A DNA stretch of 64,000 nt, from the NCBI GenBank assembly GCA_013334335.1, contig JAAXXR010000002.1:19126-83125 (forward strand), written 5' to 3'. This document shows positions 18,141 through 27,520 of the stretch, piece by piece (within the stretch, counting starts at the first letter, position 1; the number at the start of each line of letters is the position of its first letter). The DNA is from Chlorobiaceae bacterium (GTDB lineage: Bacteria > Bacteroidota > Chlorobiia > Chlorobiales > Chlorobiaceae). Both the position numbers and the translations under genes were made by a program. The notes under the pieces are model-generated. The model saw only the letters and a list, made by a program, of their open reading frames with translations. It searched no databases and was not told the DNA's origin.

Positions 18141-19244
18141 TTAGAAGGTAACCGTTGCAACAAGTTCCGTGCGGAGCCTGCTGTAGTCGGACTCGACAGC
18201 GCCCTGCTCTGCACCAGCTGCCCAGTAACGGACAGTCGGGATCAGGCTGAACGTTCCGGCTGCGGACTCGTGCACCTTGAGGTTGTACTGCGCCCAGACG
18301 AACAGGTTGTCGTAGTTGCCGTTGTAGATTGAACCGGCGGTGTTGTCGTCGGTCTGGTTGTAGTCGACCCAGGCCATGAACGGACCCACTTCACCTTTCA
18401 GGCGGACGAGGTAGCCGCTGTAGTCAACGTCGGCTGCGGTAGCCAGCGAGTTGGTGCGGCCGTCCTTGTCGTCGCAGACGGTGTAGAAGCCGCTGATACC
18501 GATCTTGGCGGAGCCGGCAGGGATGGTGATATTGGCACCGAAGGTGTTCGGTGACACGTTCTGGTACTCACCACCGTTGGCGTCGGTCAGGGCGATAACA
18601 GCCTGAGGATCGACGGTCACGTCACCAAGGTTGAACTTGTAGGAGAGGTGGAGCACATAGCCGTCGTTGAAGATACCGTTGCCTTTGATGCCATCGTAGC
18701 CGTCGGCATTGTCACCCGTGAAGTTGTCAAACACGACAAGGGTCGCGTTGGCTTCACCGGGGCCGAACTTGCCGCCGTAGTTGAGGCCGTACACGCGGTC
18801 CATGTTGAAGGTGGCAACGGGGATGTCAACCGGAGCGAACGGATAGAGCGCCAGGTCGAAGATCGGGTTGTTGGCAGAGTTCAGCGGTACGCGGCCAACC
18901 ATCCAGTGGCAGCCTTCGAGCGCGCGGCCGAGGTAGAGCTGCGAGATGCTGATCTGGGGGTTTTCCGAGGTGCCAACCGTGTTCCAGCCGCCGGCAGCGT
19001 TGTCGGTGGTCAGGACGCTCTTGACGAAGTAACCGTTACCGAGGTCGGCTGCGGCTTTCAGGCGGAGGCGATAGGCGAAGTTGATGTCGTCTTCGTCATT
19101 GGTCTCGGTGCCGTTGGTTTCCGTGTCGACGAACTGGCCTCTCAGGCGCATGGAGGCGTCTCCACCGATCTTGAGTTCAGCTGACGCAGGAGCTGCGTAT
19201 GACAGTACTGCGAACATCGCAGCAAGTGACAGCATTTTTTTCAT
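18141..19244 (-). CDS. Outer-membrane beta-barrel porin
   Basis: A 367-residue protein with a clear Sec signal peptide (KKMLSLAAMFAVLSYAAPASA). The mature chain is rich in alternating beta-strand segments (LKIGGDASMRLRGQF, YFVKSVLTTDN) and ends in an aromatic-terminated strand (LRTELVATVTF), the C-terminal Phe needed for outer-membrane insertion. It is a monocistronic unit with its own terminator and probably strongly expressed. It is presumably a general porin; specificity is unknown. Confidence 0.82.
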   Translation of the reverse strand: MKKMLSLAAMFAVLSYAAPASAELKIGGDASMRLRGQFVDTETNGTETNDEDDINFAYRLRLKAAADLGNGYFVKSVLTTDNAAGGWNTVGTSENPQISISQLYLGRALEGCHWMVGRVPLNSANNPIFDLALYPFAPVDIPVATFNMDRVYGLNYGGKFGPGEANATLVVFDNFTGDNADGYDGIKGNGIFNDGYVLHLSYKFNLGDVTVDPQAVIALTDANGGEYQNVSPNTFGANITIPAGSAKIGISGFYTVCDDKDGRTNSLATAADVDYSGYLVRLKGEVGPFMAWVDYNQTDDNTAGSIYNGNYDNLFVWAQYNLKVHESAAGTFSLIPTVRYWAAGAEQGAVESDYSRLRTELVATVTF

Positions 19245-19491
19245 TGTGTGTTCTCCGTTAGGTTGTGTGATGCGTAATGCTAAGACAAATGGTGACCGCT
19301 GGGGCGGTCTGTCGCCTCGAACTGCATGGCAACGGAATGAAAGGAAAGAACGAGTGTGGTTATGGTAAACGTTAAAATAAGTGATTATTATCCATTAGTC
19401 CAAATAAAAGATGTTTTATCTGTTCTATGGTCATTAATATAGATGGTCATACAGTAATTCATATGCATGATCATTGGAAGATTCTGGTTCG

Positions 19492-20736
19492 TCAGGACCC
19501 GGTTCTGCTGTTCAACGCCGTGTCGAGACCGTAACGTTTTGCCAACACCTGGACATGTTCCGGTACGAGCAGGTCGAACTTTTCAGGGTTGTTGAGCCTG
19601 ACGAAGCAGTAGTTCCTCAAAGCGTGGATATGGACCGAGTATCGGGCGAACTCCGTGCCGAACGGACCGAGCACCTGGCCGACGAGGCACAGCGCGTTTC
19701 CTGCCAGTCGCGGCATCGGTTTGCGTTTGAGCATCGATTGCGGATAGAGGAGCGGTTCAAGGGTAGTCTCCAGTCCGGCTTTCACTGAACGTTCCGCATC
19801 GCCGCGCTTCTGCTCGGGAGCGGTCTCCACCTCTTTTGAAATCAGCTCGAAAAGGCGCTCCCCCCTGTCTGTCCGGATCGTCATCCACTGCAGTTTCCAG
19901 TCGCGGCTGAATGGTGCGCCGAAATAGCCGACGGTAAGGTCGGCCAGGCCGTTGGTGTAATCGAAACAGCTCATGCAGCTGTTGGCGAAGACGCCCGGCC
20001 TGACCACATCCGGCGGCAGGCAGAAGAACGGTATCTTTTCCGTATCGCCTCCGGCATGCCGGAGGTGCACCCGGTAGTCCTGCATGAACTCCATGCTCGT
20101 GATGCTCTCCGGGCTCCTGCTGATCAGGCTGAGCACCCAGCGGAGGTGGTCCGCTTCGAGGTTGTCGGTGCAGGGGATGCCGACCACGAAGAGCTCCATA
20201 CCCTCAAGATGCGGGTTTCGGGCGTGGAAGTCCCTGATTGCGTGCACATGGCAGGGCGCACCGATGACGAGCACCTTCTTGAGGCCTTTTCTCCACGCAT
20301 CATGCAGTGCGGTGAGGGTGGGCGAGAGGACCGGTTTGTTTCCGCGGCCCTCGAGTACCGCCGATGGGGTCGTGGCCAGGGCTGCTTTCGGATGCATCAT
20401 GCTGCCGTGCAGGGTGAGCACCCCTTCGACCAATCCGGTTTCGATGGCGCCGAGGGCGATCCGGGTGATGATGCCGCCCCATTGCGCCCCGTCGACCGGC
20501 CGCTTCATTCTTGCGTTGAAACGGCGCAAGGAGATGCCGAAGGCGAGTTCGTCATCGTCGTGCGGATCCCTTTTCCGCCCGAAGAGCCGCTCTTCGTGTT
20601 TTCCGAGCCAGCCGGTATTGAAGACGCAGCTCTGCAGGCTCTCCTGTACCGGCCAGGCGTCGCCCATGCAGAGACCGCAATGGCTGCAGAGTTTTTCGTT
20701 CAGGCGGGGGGTGGCTATTTTCGGCGGAAGTTCCAT
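19492..20736 (-). CDS. bciB: BciB-type 8-vinyl (divinyl chlorophyllide) reductase
   Basis: A 414-residue protein of the F420-hydrogenase beta-subunit (FrhB)/HCAR/BciB family. Hallmarks shared with plant 7-hydroxymethyl chlorophyll reductase and cyanobacterial/Chlorobi BciB are LCSHCGLC at the N-terminus, AQWGGIITRIA, ATTPSAVLEGRGNKPVLSP, MEFMQDYRVHLRH, EKIPFFCLPP and SCMSCFDYTNGLADLTVGY. The cysteines bind Fe-S clusters and the domain binds FAD. BciB reduces the C8 vinyl of divinyl chlorophyllide using reduced ferredoxin. Other FrhB proteins are possible, but the motif match is specific. Confidence 0.82.
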   Translation of the reverse strand: MELPPKIATPRLNEKLCSHCGLCMGDAWPVQESLQSCVFNTGWLGKHEERLFGRKRDPHDDDELAFGISLRRFNARMKRPVDGAQWGGIITRIALGAIETGLVEGVLTLHGSMMHPKAALATTPSAVLEGRGNKPVLSPTLTALHDAWRKGLKKVLVIGAPCHVHAIRDFHARNPHLEGMELFVVGIPCTDNLEADHLRWVLSLISRSPESITSMEFMQDYRVHLRHAGGDTEKIPFFCLPPDVVRPGVFANSCMSCFDYTNGLADLTVGYFGAPFSRDWKLQWMTIRTDRGERLFELISKEVETAPEQKRGDAERSVKAGLETTLEPLLYPQSMLKRKPMPRLAGNALCLVGQVLGPFGTEFARYSVHIHALRNYCFVRLNNPEKFDLLVPEHVQVLAKRYGLDTALNSRTGS

Positions 20737-20990
20737 GTGCTGACGGCATCATATGGTTGACGATACGAGCGTAACAATATAAAATAAATAGATGCGCCCC
20801 AAATGGGGGTAAACCCGTCCGGCCGTTCACGGGGAGCGAATTATTTCGTTCATTGAGTGGAGGCCTGCCTTGTTCTGCCGGAATTGCCCGTTCGAAAGAA
20901 TTGCCTGGATGGTACGGGGCGAAGCGACGGGATTCAGCTCTCTTTATCACTACTCCCGGCACGCTTGCCGGGGAAACCGAACCATGTCTT

Positions 20991-21518
20991 ATGTCATCAT
21001 ACCCGAGAAGTATCGTCGATCTGAGGGTCTGCGCCCTTTGTGTACAGGAGGGGCATGTCCTCCTGGTCGAGCATCGCAGCTTCGCTGCCGGAGACCCCGG
21101 TTTGCCGGACAGCTACTGGATCCTCCCCGGAGGTGTGGTGGAGCGAGGAGAGACCCTCGAGGAGGCGGTGAGGCGGGAGATGGTCGAGGAGACCGGGCTT
21201 GAGTGCCGTGTCGGCGGGATGATCTTCGTCAAGGAGCTGCTCTATCCCCATCCTGGCCTGTCGGGAGCGGTGCCCGGAAGCAGGCATCACTCGGTCTCGC
21301 TGGGATTCCACTGCGAAGTCACCGGCGGCAGGCTCATGACCGGCCGGGATCCGGAGTTCCCCGACGACCGGCAGGTGATTCTCGAGACGAAATGGCTGCC
21401 GCTTGCCAGTCTGGATGGTTACCATCTCTATCCCCCGTTTCTTCCAGGGTTCATCGAAACCGGACTCCGGAAGGGTTTCGAGACCCTCTGCCCCGAATTT
21501 TTCGACTCCCGGCTCTGA
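20991..21518 (+). CDS. Nudix hydrolase
   Basis: About 175 residues from the ATG at 20991 (MSSYPRSIVDLRV); the longer track start adds low-complexity sequence with no domain. The Nudix box is complete (GGVVERGETLEEAVRREMVE, then ETG), giving the metal-binding Glu residues. It hydrolyses an unidentified nucleoside-diphosphate-linked substrate. The gene is divergent from bciB and converges on the DUF1207-like gene. Confidence 0.88.
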   Translation: MSSYPRSIVDLRVCALCVQEGHVLLVEHRSFAAGDPGLPDSYWILPGGVVERGETLEEAVRREMVEETGLECRVGGMIFVKELLYPHPGLSGAVPGSRHHSVSLGFHCEVTGGRLMTGRDPEFPDDRQVILETKWLPLASLDGYHLYPPFLPGFIETGLRKGFETLCPEFFDSRL

Positions 21519-21526
21519 AAAGAAAA

Positions 21527-21596
21527 TCCGGGCTGCAGCCCGGAGATACACGCTTCAACCGCCCCTGGACCCCCGGCTCCAGGCCGGGGGTCCAGG
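21527..21596. repeat. Two convergent-gene hairpins (GC-rich palindromes)
   Basis: Between convergent genes lie an 18-bp perfect palindrome (TCCGGGCTGCAGCCCGGA) and a 13-bp inverted repeat (CCTGGACCCCCGG and its complement, 7-nt loop). Both could act as bidirectional terminators. The second resembles the GC-rich CCCCGGGCTCCAG hairpin at about 32160, suggesting a dispersed intergenic palindrome family. Confidence 0.7.
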
Positions 21597-21602
21597 CCCG
21601 TT

Positions 21603-22481
21603 TCACAAATCGATGATCATGCCGAGCGAGGTAAAGCTTTCGGACTTGTTGAAATACATGCCCTGCCGGCTCATGCCGCTGAAGTAGTTGCAAGCCACCC
21701 TGACGTTGTCGATGCCAAGAGCCGTAAGCCGCATTCCTGCCTGCAGGTTCCAGGTGCCCCTGAATGCGTCGCTTTTTTCTTTGGCGCTGTCCCATACCGG
21801 GAGCAGCTTGAAATCCGCCGCCAGGTAGGCGTTGTAGGGAAGCCCCACTTCGGCGCCGGCCTGGAAGGCGTGCGGGCTGACGTCGCCGGGCAGGGTATGG
21901 AACATGTACTGGTAGCCGAGGTAGACTTTGCGGCCGGGGGCGCTCAACGCGGTCGTGAGGTTGATGAACTCGCGGCTGAAGGTGAACGGGATGGTGCCGA
22001 GCGGGGTCAGTTCAGGGTGCAGCCATGCACCGGTCGCATCGGTGTGGCCATCCTCGAAATGGGCCGAGATGTGGCTGAGGCGGAGTTTGGTGGTGGCGGT
22101 GTCAAATGGCAGGGAGCTGTCGCCGAGCTTGTGCTGCCAGGTGGCGTTGACACCGAACAGGTAGTCGATGGCGTCGACCGGGAACTTGAAGTTATTGGTG
22201 CGTTTCAGGAGTGACCAGGTGGCGAAATCGACACCGGCAGCGAAGGTTTTGCTCTCGTTCTGGTACAGGTCGGCCGACGTGCCGATGTCGAGCTGGAGCT
22301 CTTTTTTATCAAGCTTCGGCATGACGGCGATGTGGGGTTGCATCGGATCGGCCAGAAGTGGCTCGAACAGGGTGTTGAACGGGCGGACCGATGATTCGGC
22401 CATGGCTGCCGACAACGGGGTGAACGCGGTCACTGCGGCAAGCAGCGCGCTCGTGATCAGGGGAAGGCGGCGATGGTTCAT
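21603..22481 (-). CDS. Exported outer-membrane-like protein (DUF1207-like)
   Basis: About 292 residues from the ATG at 22481 (MNHRRLPLITSALLAAVTAF), which supplies a signal peptide with an AMA cleavage site. The track start upstream would put a nonsensical 56-residue extension before it. The mature protein opens FNTLFEPLLADPMQPHIAV, the signature stretch of DUF1207, and is beta-rich throughout (KVYLGYQYMFHTLPGDVSP), ending in a strand (FTSLGMIIDL). It is probably an outer-membrane barrel of unknown function. Confidence 0.72.
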   Translation of the reverse strand: MNHRRLPLITSALLAAVTAFTPLSAAMAESSVRPFNTLFEPLLADPMQPHIAVMPKLDKKELQLDIGTSADLYQNESKTFAAGVDFATWSLLKRTNNFKFPVDAIDYLFGVNATWQHKLGDSSLPFDTATTKLRLSHISAHFEDGHTDATGAWLHPELTPLGTIPFTFSREFINLTTALSAPGRKVYLGYQYMFHTLPGDVSPHAFQAGAEVGLPYNAYLAADFKLLPVWDSAKEKSDAFRGTWNLQAGMRLTALGIDNVRVACNYFSGMSRQGMYFNKSESFTSLGMIIDL

Positions 22482-22521
22482 GGTGTTGGGTGGTTCTCTG
22501 GTTGATGTGAGGTGAAACTGT

Positions 22522-23448
22522 TCATATCGACAGAAGCCGGTGCAGTACCGCCATGCGGACAGCCACGCCGTTGGTGACCTGCTCCATGAGCATGCTGCTT
22601 GAATAGCCTGGTGGCTGGATTCGGTCGGCAACGTGGTTGGAAATTTCAATCTCGCGATTTATGGGTCCCGGATGGAGGACGGGAAGGTGCTTGCGCAACC
22701 GGTCGAGTTTTTCGTCGGTCAGGCCGTACGTGGCCGAGTACTCCTGGAGGGAGGGGATATAACCTCCTGTCGCACGTTCGAGCTGCAGGCGCAGCACGAT
22801 GGCCGCATCTGCCCAGGCGATCGCCTCGTCGATGCCGGTGAAAACGCGGATGCCAAGCTGCGAGATTCCTCCGGGGAGCAGGGTCGCCGGCCCGCAGACG
22901 GCGATTTCAGCGCCAAGGGAGCTGAGCCCGAAGATGTTTGACCGTGCCACGCGGCTGTGGAGAATATCGCCGAGGATCATGATCTTGAGACCGGCGATCC
23001 TGCCAAAGTACTCCCTGAGGGTCAGGATGTCGAGCAGGGCCTGGGTCGGGTGTTCGTGAGTACCATCGCCGGCGTTGACTACCGGCCGGTCGGTGATTGA
23101 TGCCACGAAGTCTGCCGCGCCTGACGAGGGGTGACGCAGCACGAAAGCGTCCACCTGCATGGCTTCGAGGTTCCGGATGGTGTCCGAAAGGGTCTCCCCC
23201 TTGCTGACACTGCTCGAGGCTGCCGCGAAGCTCAGGGTGCTGGCCCCGAGGTGTCGGGCTGCGAGTTCGAATGAAAACCTGGTGCGTGTCGAATTTTCGA
23301 AAAAGACGAGCGCGATCCGCCGGTTCCCGAGGCGCGGAGGGAATGAGGGGTTCCCTTTTTTCAGGTCTGACCGGTAGCCTGCCGCCAGGTCAAGCAGGTC
23401 GTTGAGTGCGTTGGGCGACAGACCGTAGAGTCCTGTAAGATGTTTCAA
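22522..23448 (-). CDS. pyrB: Aspartate carbamoyltransferase catalytic subunit
   Basis: A 308-residue ATCase/OTCase-fold enzyme. ENSTRTRFSFELAARHLG is the carbamoyl-phosphate-binding STRTR motif, FVLRHPSSGA supplies the HPxxA-type region, GDGTHEHPTQALLD is the second signature, and HPGPINREIEI is the aspartate-binding loop. It makes carbamoyl aspartate in pyrimidine synthesis. No pyrI is adjacent. It is transcribed divergently from the hyp operon. Confidence 0.95.
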   Translation of the reverse strand: MKHLTGLYGLSPNALNDLLDLAAGYRSDLKKGNPSFPPRLGNRRIALVFFENSTRTRFSFELAARHLGASTLSFAAASSSVSKGETLSDTIRNLEAMQVDAFVLRHPSSGAADFVASITDRPVVNAGDGTHEHPTQALLDILTLREYFGRIAGLKIMILGDILHSRVARSNIFGLSSLGAEIAVCGPATLLPGGISQLGIRVFTGIDEAIAWADAAIVLRLQLERATGGYIPSLQEYSATYGLTDEKLDRLRKHLPVLHPGPINREIEISNHVADRIQPPGYSSSMLMEQVTNGVAVRMAVLHRLLSI

Positions 23449-23636
23449 AACTGAGTATTGATTTCTGATGGACGGCGCGTATATGCCGCTAAATTACAAA
23501 AAATTTGCGGATCATGCATTTGTGTCGGTCCGTACCGGTTTCGGGAGCACTGCAGCGTTATATCGTTGAGGCCTGTCGTGATTGCGCGCTTTTTTTGCTT
23601 TCTTTTCTTAACATGCTAACGAACTAACTTTCTGAC

Positions 23637-23978
23637 ATGCACGAAATGTCCATAGCGATCTCGATCGTCGATGCCGTAGCCGACAGGGTCTGCCAGGAAG
23701 GGTGCACTACGGTCAGCAGCATCGAACTCGTTGTCGGCCGTCTCTCTGGGGTCGAGGTCGAATCGCTTCGATTCTGTTTTGCTGCTGCAGCAGCCGACAC
23801 TTCCGCCGCCGGAGCCGAACTGCTCATCGTGGAGCGTGAGGCGGCAGGCGCGTGCGAGGATTGCGGCGCAGAATTCCCCATCGCGAGCTATCATGCATGC
23901 TGTCCCTCCTGCGGCAGGTTCAGGGTCAGGGTGACCTCGGGCGAGGAGCTGGCCGTTAAGTCAATAACCATCGAGTGA
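23637..23978 (+). CDS. hypA: HypA nickel chaperone for [NiFe]-hydrogenase
   Basis: A 113-residue HypA. MHEMSIA contains the His2 nickel ligand, and the zinc site is formed by CEDC and CCPSC (residues about 77-97). It delivers Ni2+ to hydrogenase precursors together with HypB, which follows 64 bp downstream. First gene of hypA-B-F-C-D-E. Confidence 0.95.
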   Translation: MHEMSIAISIVDAVADRVCQEGCTTVSSIELVVGRLSGVEVESLRFCFAAAAADTSAAGAELLIVEREAAGACEDCGAEFPIASYHACCPSCGRFRVRVTSGEELAVKSITIE

Positions 23979-24042
23979 AGGCGTCCGGAAGGATTTCCGG
24001 CCGATCATTCGAAACCCTTGAAATTCAACAGAGGATACTGTC

Positions 24043-24864
24043 ATGTGCGATACCTGCGGCTGTTCTTCCGGAGAGGGTGCGGTACTCCGCAAACCCGGTT
24101 CGGAAGGTTACCACGTTCATATCGGCGAAGACGCCGCTCACCAGCATCACCATCATGAACACGATGGTGGGCATGGTCACAGCCACGGCCACGAACACGA
24201 GCACCGGGAGGCGCGAAAGGTCGAGGTCGAGCAGGATGTCCTGCTGAAGAACAACCTGCTTGCCGAACGCAACCGCGGATGGTTCGAGGCCCGTCGGGTG
24301 CTGGCGCTGAACTTCCTGAGCTCTCCGGGTTCCGGCAAGACCACCCTCCTCGAAAAAACGATCCCCATGCTTGCGGGCGAGTGGCCGGTGGCCGTCGTCG
24401 AGGGGGACCAGCAGACCACCAACGACGCAGAGCGTATTCACGCCCTCGGCGTTCCGGTCATCCAGGTCAATACGGGCACCGGTTGTCATCTCGATGCCCT
24501 GATGGTGCAGCGCGCCATCCGCGAGCTCGACCTGAAGGGGCGATCCCTGCTCTGCATCGAGAACGTGGGCAACCTGGTCTGCCCGGCCATGTTCGATCTC
24601 GGCGAAGCCGCCAGGGTGGTCGTCATCAGCGTGACCGAAGGGGAGGACAAGCCCCTGAAGTATCCGACCATGTTCCATAGTGCCGATCTCTGCATCCTGA
24701 ACAAGACCGATCTGCTGCCCTACGTCGATTTCGATGTGGAGCGGTGCCGCGAGTACGCCATGCAGGTCAACCATCACCTCGAATGGCTCGAGGTCTCGGC
24801 CAGGAGCGGAGAGGGGCTCGACCGCTGGAAGGCATGGCTGACCTCCAGGCTGGAGAAGATCTGA
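24043..24864 (+). CDS. hypB: HypB GTPase and nickel storage protein
   Basis: A 273-residue protein. The N-terminus has the high-affinity nickel motif CDTCGC and a His-rich nickel-storage stretch (HQHHHHEHDGGHGHSHGHEH). The GTPase domain shows the Walker A SSPGSGKTTLLEKT, EGDQQT, NKTDLLPY and a metal site around NTGTGCHLD. It drives GTP-dependent nickel insertion with HypA. The His-rich region suggests nickel stockpiling. It overlaps the following hypF start by 31 bp. Confidence 0.95.
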   Translation: MCDTCGCSSGEGAVLRKPGSEGYHVHIGEDAAHQHHHHEHDGGHGHSHGHEHEHREARKVEVEQDVLLKNNLLAERNRGWFEARRVLALNFLSSPGSGKTTLLEKTIPMLAGEWPVAVVEGDQQTTNDAERIHALGVPVIQVNTGTGCHLDALMVQRAIRELDLKGRSLLCIENVGNLVCPAMFDLGEAARVVVISVTEGEDKPLKYPTMFHSADLCILNKTDLLPYVDFDVERCREYAMQVNHHLEWLEVSARSGEGLDRWKAWLTSRLEKI

Positions 24865-27167
24865 GCGGGTCTGCCCAGCAGGCTCCCGTAGATCCTTGCC
24901 GACGCCGGATCGAGGTCGGGGGCATCGTGCAGGGGGTCGGGTTCCGCCCCTTCGTCTGGCGGCTTGCCACCCGCTACGGGCTCGGGGGGTTCATCCGGAA
25001 TACCGCATCAGGGGTGCTTGTCGAGGTCGAGGGGGTTTCAGGACTGCTCGACCGGTTCACGAAAGCGCTGAGGTCCGAAGCCCCACCGCTTGCCCGGATC
25101 ACCTCTTTCGCATCGCTTGAGATCGAGCCGCTCGGCCTCTCCACCGGGTTCGAGATTGCCGGTTCAGCTGGTGGCGAAGCGATCGACACGATGATTTCGC
25201 CGGACATCGCGACCTGTGACGAGTGCCTTGCCGACCTGAAGGATCCCGCCGGTCGGCGTTACCGCTACCCCTTCACCAACTGCACGAACTGCGGGCCCCG
25301 CTATACCATCGTCGAGGGAATTCCTTACGACCGTCCCTTCACCACCATGAAAGCCTTCACGCTCTGCCCCGACTGCGAGCGCGAGTACCGGGATCCCGGA
25401 GACCGCAGGTTCCATGCCCAGCCCAACGCCTGCAAGATCTGCGGTCCGCAGGCTGAAATCGTGGCGGCCTCCGGTGTGCGGTGCTCAGTTCAGGATCCGG
25501 TGGCCTTCGCGGCCAGCCGGCTCGCCGCGGGCAAGATCCTGGCCGTCAAGGGTATCGGAGGTTTTCATCTCGCCGTCGATGCCTCCAACGACGAGGCCGT
25601 CCTGCGGCTGCGCCTGCGGAAGGGGCGGGAGGAGAAACCCTTTGCCGTCATGGTGCGTGACCTCGAGACGGCGCGTGCCCTCTGCATGGTTTCCGGCGAG
25701 GAGGAGGCGAGCCTCGTCTCGCCCGAAGCGCCCATCGCATTGCTCCTCAAAAAAGAGGCGTGCCATGTCGCCCCCTCGGTGGCCCCCGGCAACGACCGGC
25801 TGGGAGTGATGCTTCCCTACTCACCGCTGCACCACCTGCTCCTCGCATCGGCTCCCCCCGTTCTGGTCATGACGAGCGCCAACCTCAGCGAGGAGCCCCT
25901 GGCCGGCGACAACGGCGAAGCGATCGAGCGACTCCGCGCGATCGCCGACCTGTTCCTCATGCATGACCGCCCCATAGCCCAGCGTTGCGACGATTCGGTC
26001 GTGGCGCGCATGGCCGGCCGGATGCGCATGATCAGAAGAAGCCGTGGCTACGTTCCGGCGCCGCTCTTTCTTCTGGAGGGTGGGCCGTCGGTGCTCGGCA
26101 CTGGAGGCGAACTGAAGAGCGCGCTTTGCCTCTTGAAAGGCGCGGAGGCCGTCATGAGCCAGCATATCGGAGACATGAAGAACTACGAGGCGTACCGACA
26201 CTTCGATATTGTCGCGGAGAATCTACTCCGGATTTTCAGGACGGAGCCCGAACTGGTGGTGCACGATCTCCATCCGGCCTACATGACGACACAGTGGGCC
26301 CGTTCAGGAACCCGGCCGGTGCTCGGCGTTCAGCACCACCATGCCCACCTGGCATCCTGCCTGGCTGAACAGCGGTACGATGGGCCGGCCATCGGGATCA
26401 TGCTCGACGGTTCGGGTTACGGAACCGACGGCACGGTCTGGGGTGGCGAGGTGCTGGTCGGCGACGCGGCAGGGGCGGTCCGGTTCGCCTCGCTCGAACC
26501 GATGCCGCTGCCTGGCGGTGACGCGGCCGTGCGGCAGGTATGGAGAACAGCGCTCGGTTACCTCTACCGCAGCGGGGTGGATGCTGCAGGGTTTCACTGC
26601 GGCTCGGTCTCCGGAGCCGTGATGGTTCGGGAACTGCTGGAAAAAGGGATCGGATGTGCCGAGAGCTCAAGTTGCGGTCGCCTGTTCGACGCGGTTGCCT
26701 CGATCTGCGGCCTACGGCACGACGCGAGCTACGAGGGGCAGGCCGCGGTCGAGCTGATGCAGGCTGCCGGCGGCAGGATCTCAGCGGAGGGATTCAGCTT
26801 CGGCGTCGAACGTCGCAACGGCCGGTGGTCGCTGCTGGTCTCGACGATCGTCCGCGAAGCGGCTGGCGCGGTCCGCGCAGGCATGGATGCCGGAGAGGTC
26901 AGCCGGCGATTCCACCGGACGCTTTGCGGCATGTTTTCAGAAGTGGCCCGGATGGCCTATCTTGAGACGGGCCTGAAAACCGTGGCCCTCGGCGGCGGGG
27001 TGTTCCAGAACGCCCTCCTGCTCGAAACCCTGGTGCACGACCTCGAAGCCGGAGGGTTCAGGGTCCTCCTGCACGAAGCGGTGCCGGCCAACGATGGGGG
27101 CCTGTCGCTCGGCCAGGCGGCAATCGGCAGGGAGTATCTCAAGGGCAGTTACTGCGGCGTGACGTAG
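24834..27167 (+). CDS. hypF: HypF carbamoyltransferase
   Basis: About 777 residues. I take the ATG at 24834, because the track start (GTG at 24744) extends further into hypB. Domain order: acylphosphatase (RIEVGGIVQGVGFRPFVWRL), two zinc fingers (CDECLADL, CTNCGPRYT, CPDCEREY, CKICGPQ), a YrdC-like domain (LRLRKGREEKPFAVMV) and a Kae1-like C-terminal domain (HHHAHLASCLAE, LDGSGYGTDG, ALGGGVFQNALL). It makes the carbamoyl moiety that becomes the CN ligand of the [NiFe] site, passing it to HypE. Confidence 0.95.
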   Translation: MADLQAGEDLSGSAQQAPVDPCRRRIEVGGIVQGVGFRPFVWRLATRYGLGGFIRNTASGVLVEVEGVSGLLDRFTKALRSEAPPLARITSFASLEIEPLGLSTGFEIAGSAGGEAIDTMISPDIATCDECLADLKDPAGRRYRYPFTNCTNCGPRYTIVEGIPYDRPFTTMKAFTLCPDCEREYRDPGDRRFHAQPNACKICGPQAEIVAASGVRCSVQDPVAFAASRLAAGKILAVKGIGGFHLAVDASNDEAVLRLRLRKGREEKPFAVMVRDLETARALCMVSGEEEASLVSPEAPIALLLKKEACHVAPSVAPGNDRLGVMLPYSPLHHLLLASAPPVLVMTSANLSEEPLAGDNGEAIERLRAIADLFLMHDRPIAQRCDDSVVARMAGRMRMIRRSRGYVPAPLFLLEGGPSVLGTGGELKSALCLLKGAEAVMSQHIGDMKNYEAYRHFDIVAENLLRIFRTEPELVVHDLHPAYMTTQWARSGTRPVLGVQHHHAHLASCLAEQRYDGPAIGIMLDGSGYGTDGTVWGGEVLVGDAAGAVRFASLEPMPLPGGDAAVRQVWRTALGYLYRSGVDAAGFHCGSVSGAVMVRELLEKGIGCAESSSCGRLFDAVASICGLRHDASYEGQAAVELMQAAGGRISAEGFSFGVERRNGRWSLLVSTIVREAAGAVRAGMDAGEVSRRFHRTLCGMFSEVARMAYLETGLKTVALGGGVFQNALLLETLVHDLEAGGFRVLLHEAVPANDGGLSLGQAAIGREYLKGSYCGVT

Positions 27168-27238
27168 GGACTGGTTCCCGTGCCAGTCCGATCCGTCTGA
27201 TCGGACTGATCGTTGAAAGAAGAAAACCATTGAAAACC

Positions 27239-27508
27239 ATGTGCTTAGCCATACCAGGGAAACTCATCGAAATCCGAGACGAGAACGGGCTGAAGATGGG
27301 CACTATCGACGTCAGCGGAACCCTGACCAAAGCATGTCTCGAGTATGTGCCCGACATTGCGATAGGCCAGTACACCATCGTGCACGCCGGCTTCGCACTC
27401 AAGGTGATCGATGAGGACGAGGCCGCCGAGAGCCTCAAGCTCTGGGACGAACTGATCAGGAGCGGTGCGTTCGACCTGGACAACGACCTGCCGTCATCCT
27501 CCATCTGA
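27239..27508 (+). CDS. hypC: HypC hydrogenase maturation chaperone
   Basis: About 89 residues. The start is placed at the ATG at 27239 so that the protein begins MCLAIPGKL with the essential Cys2. The track start is a TTG three codons earlier and would bury the cysteine. The HypC/HupF family carries the Fe(CN)2CO unit between HypD and the hydrogenase large subunit. It lies 12 bp upstream of hypD. Confidence 0.95.
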   Translation: MCLAIPGKLIEIRDENGLKMGTIDVSGTLTKACLEYVPDIAIGQYTIVHAGFALKVIDEDEAAESLKLWDELIRSGAFDLDNDLPSSSI

Positions 27509-27520
27509 CGTCGCTGCCCC

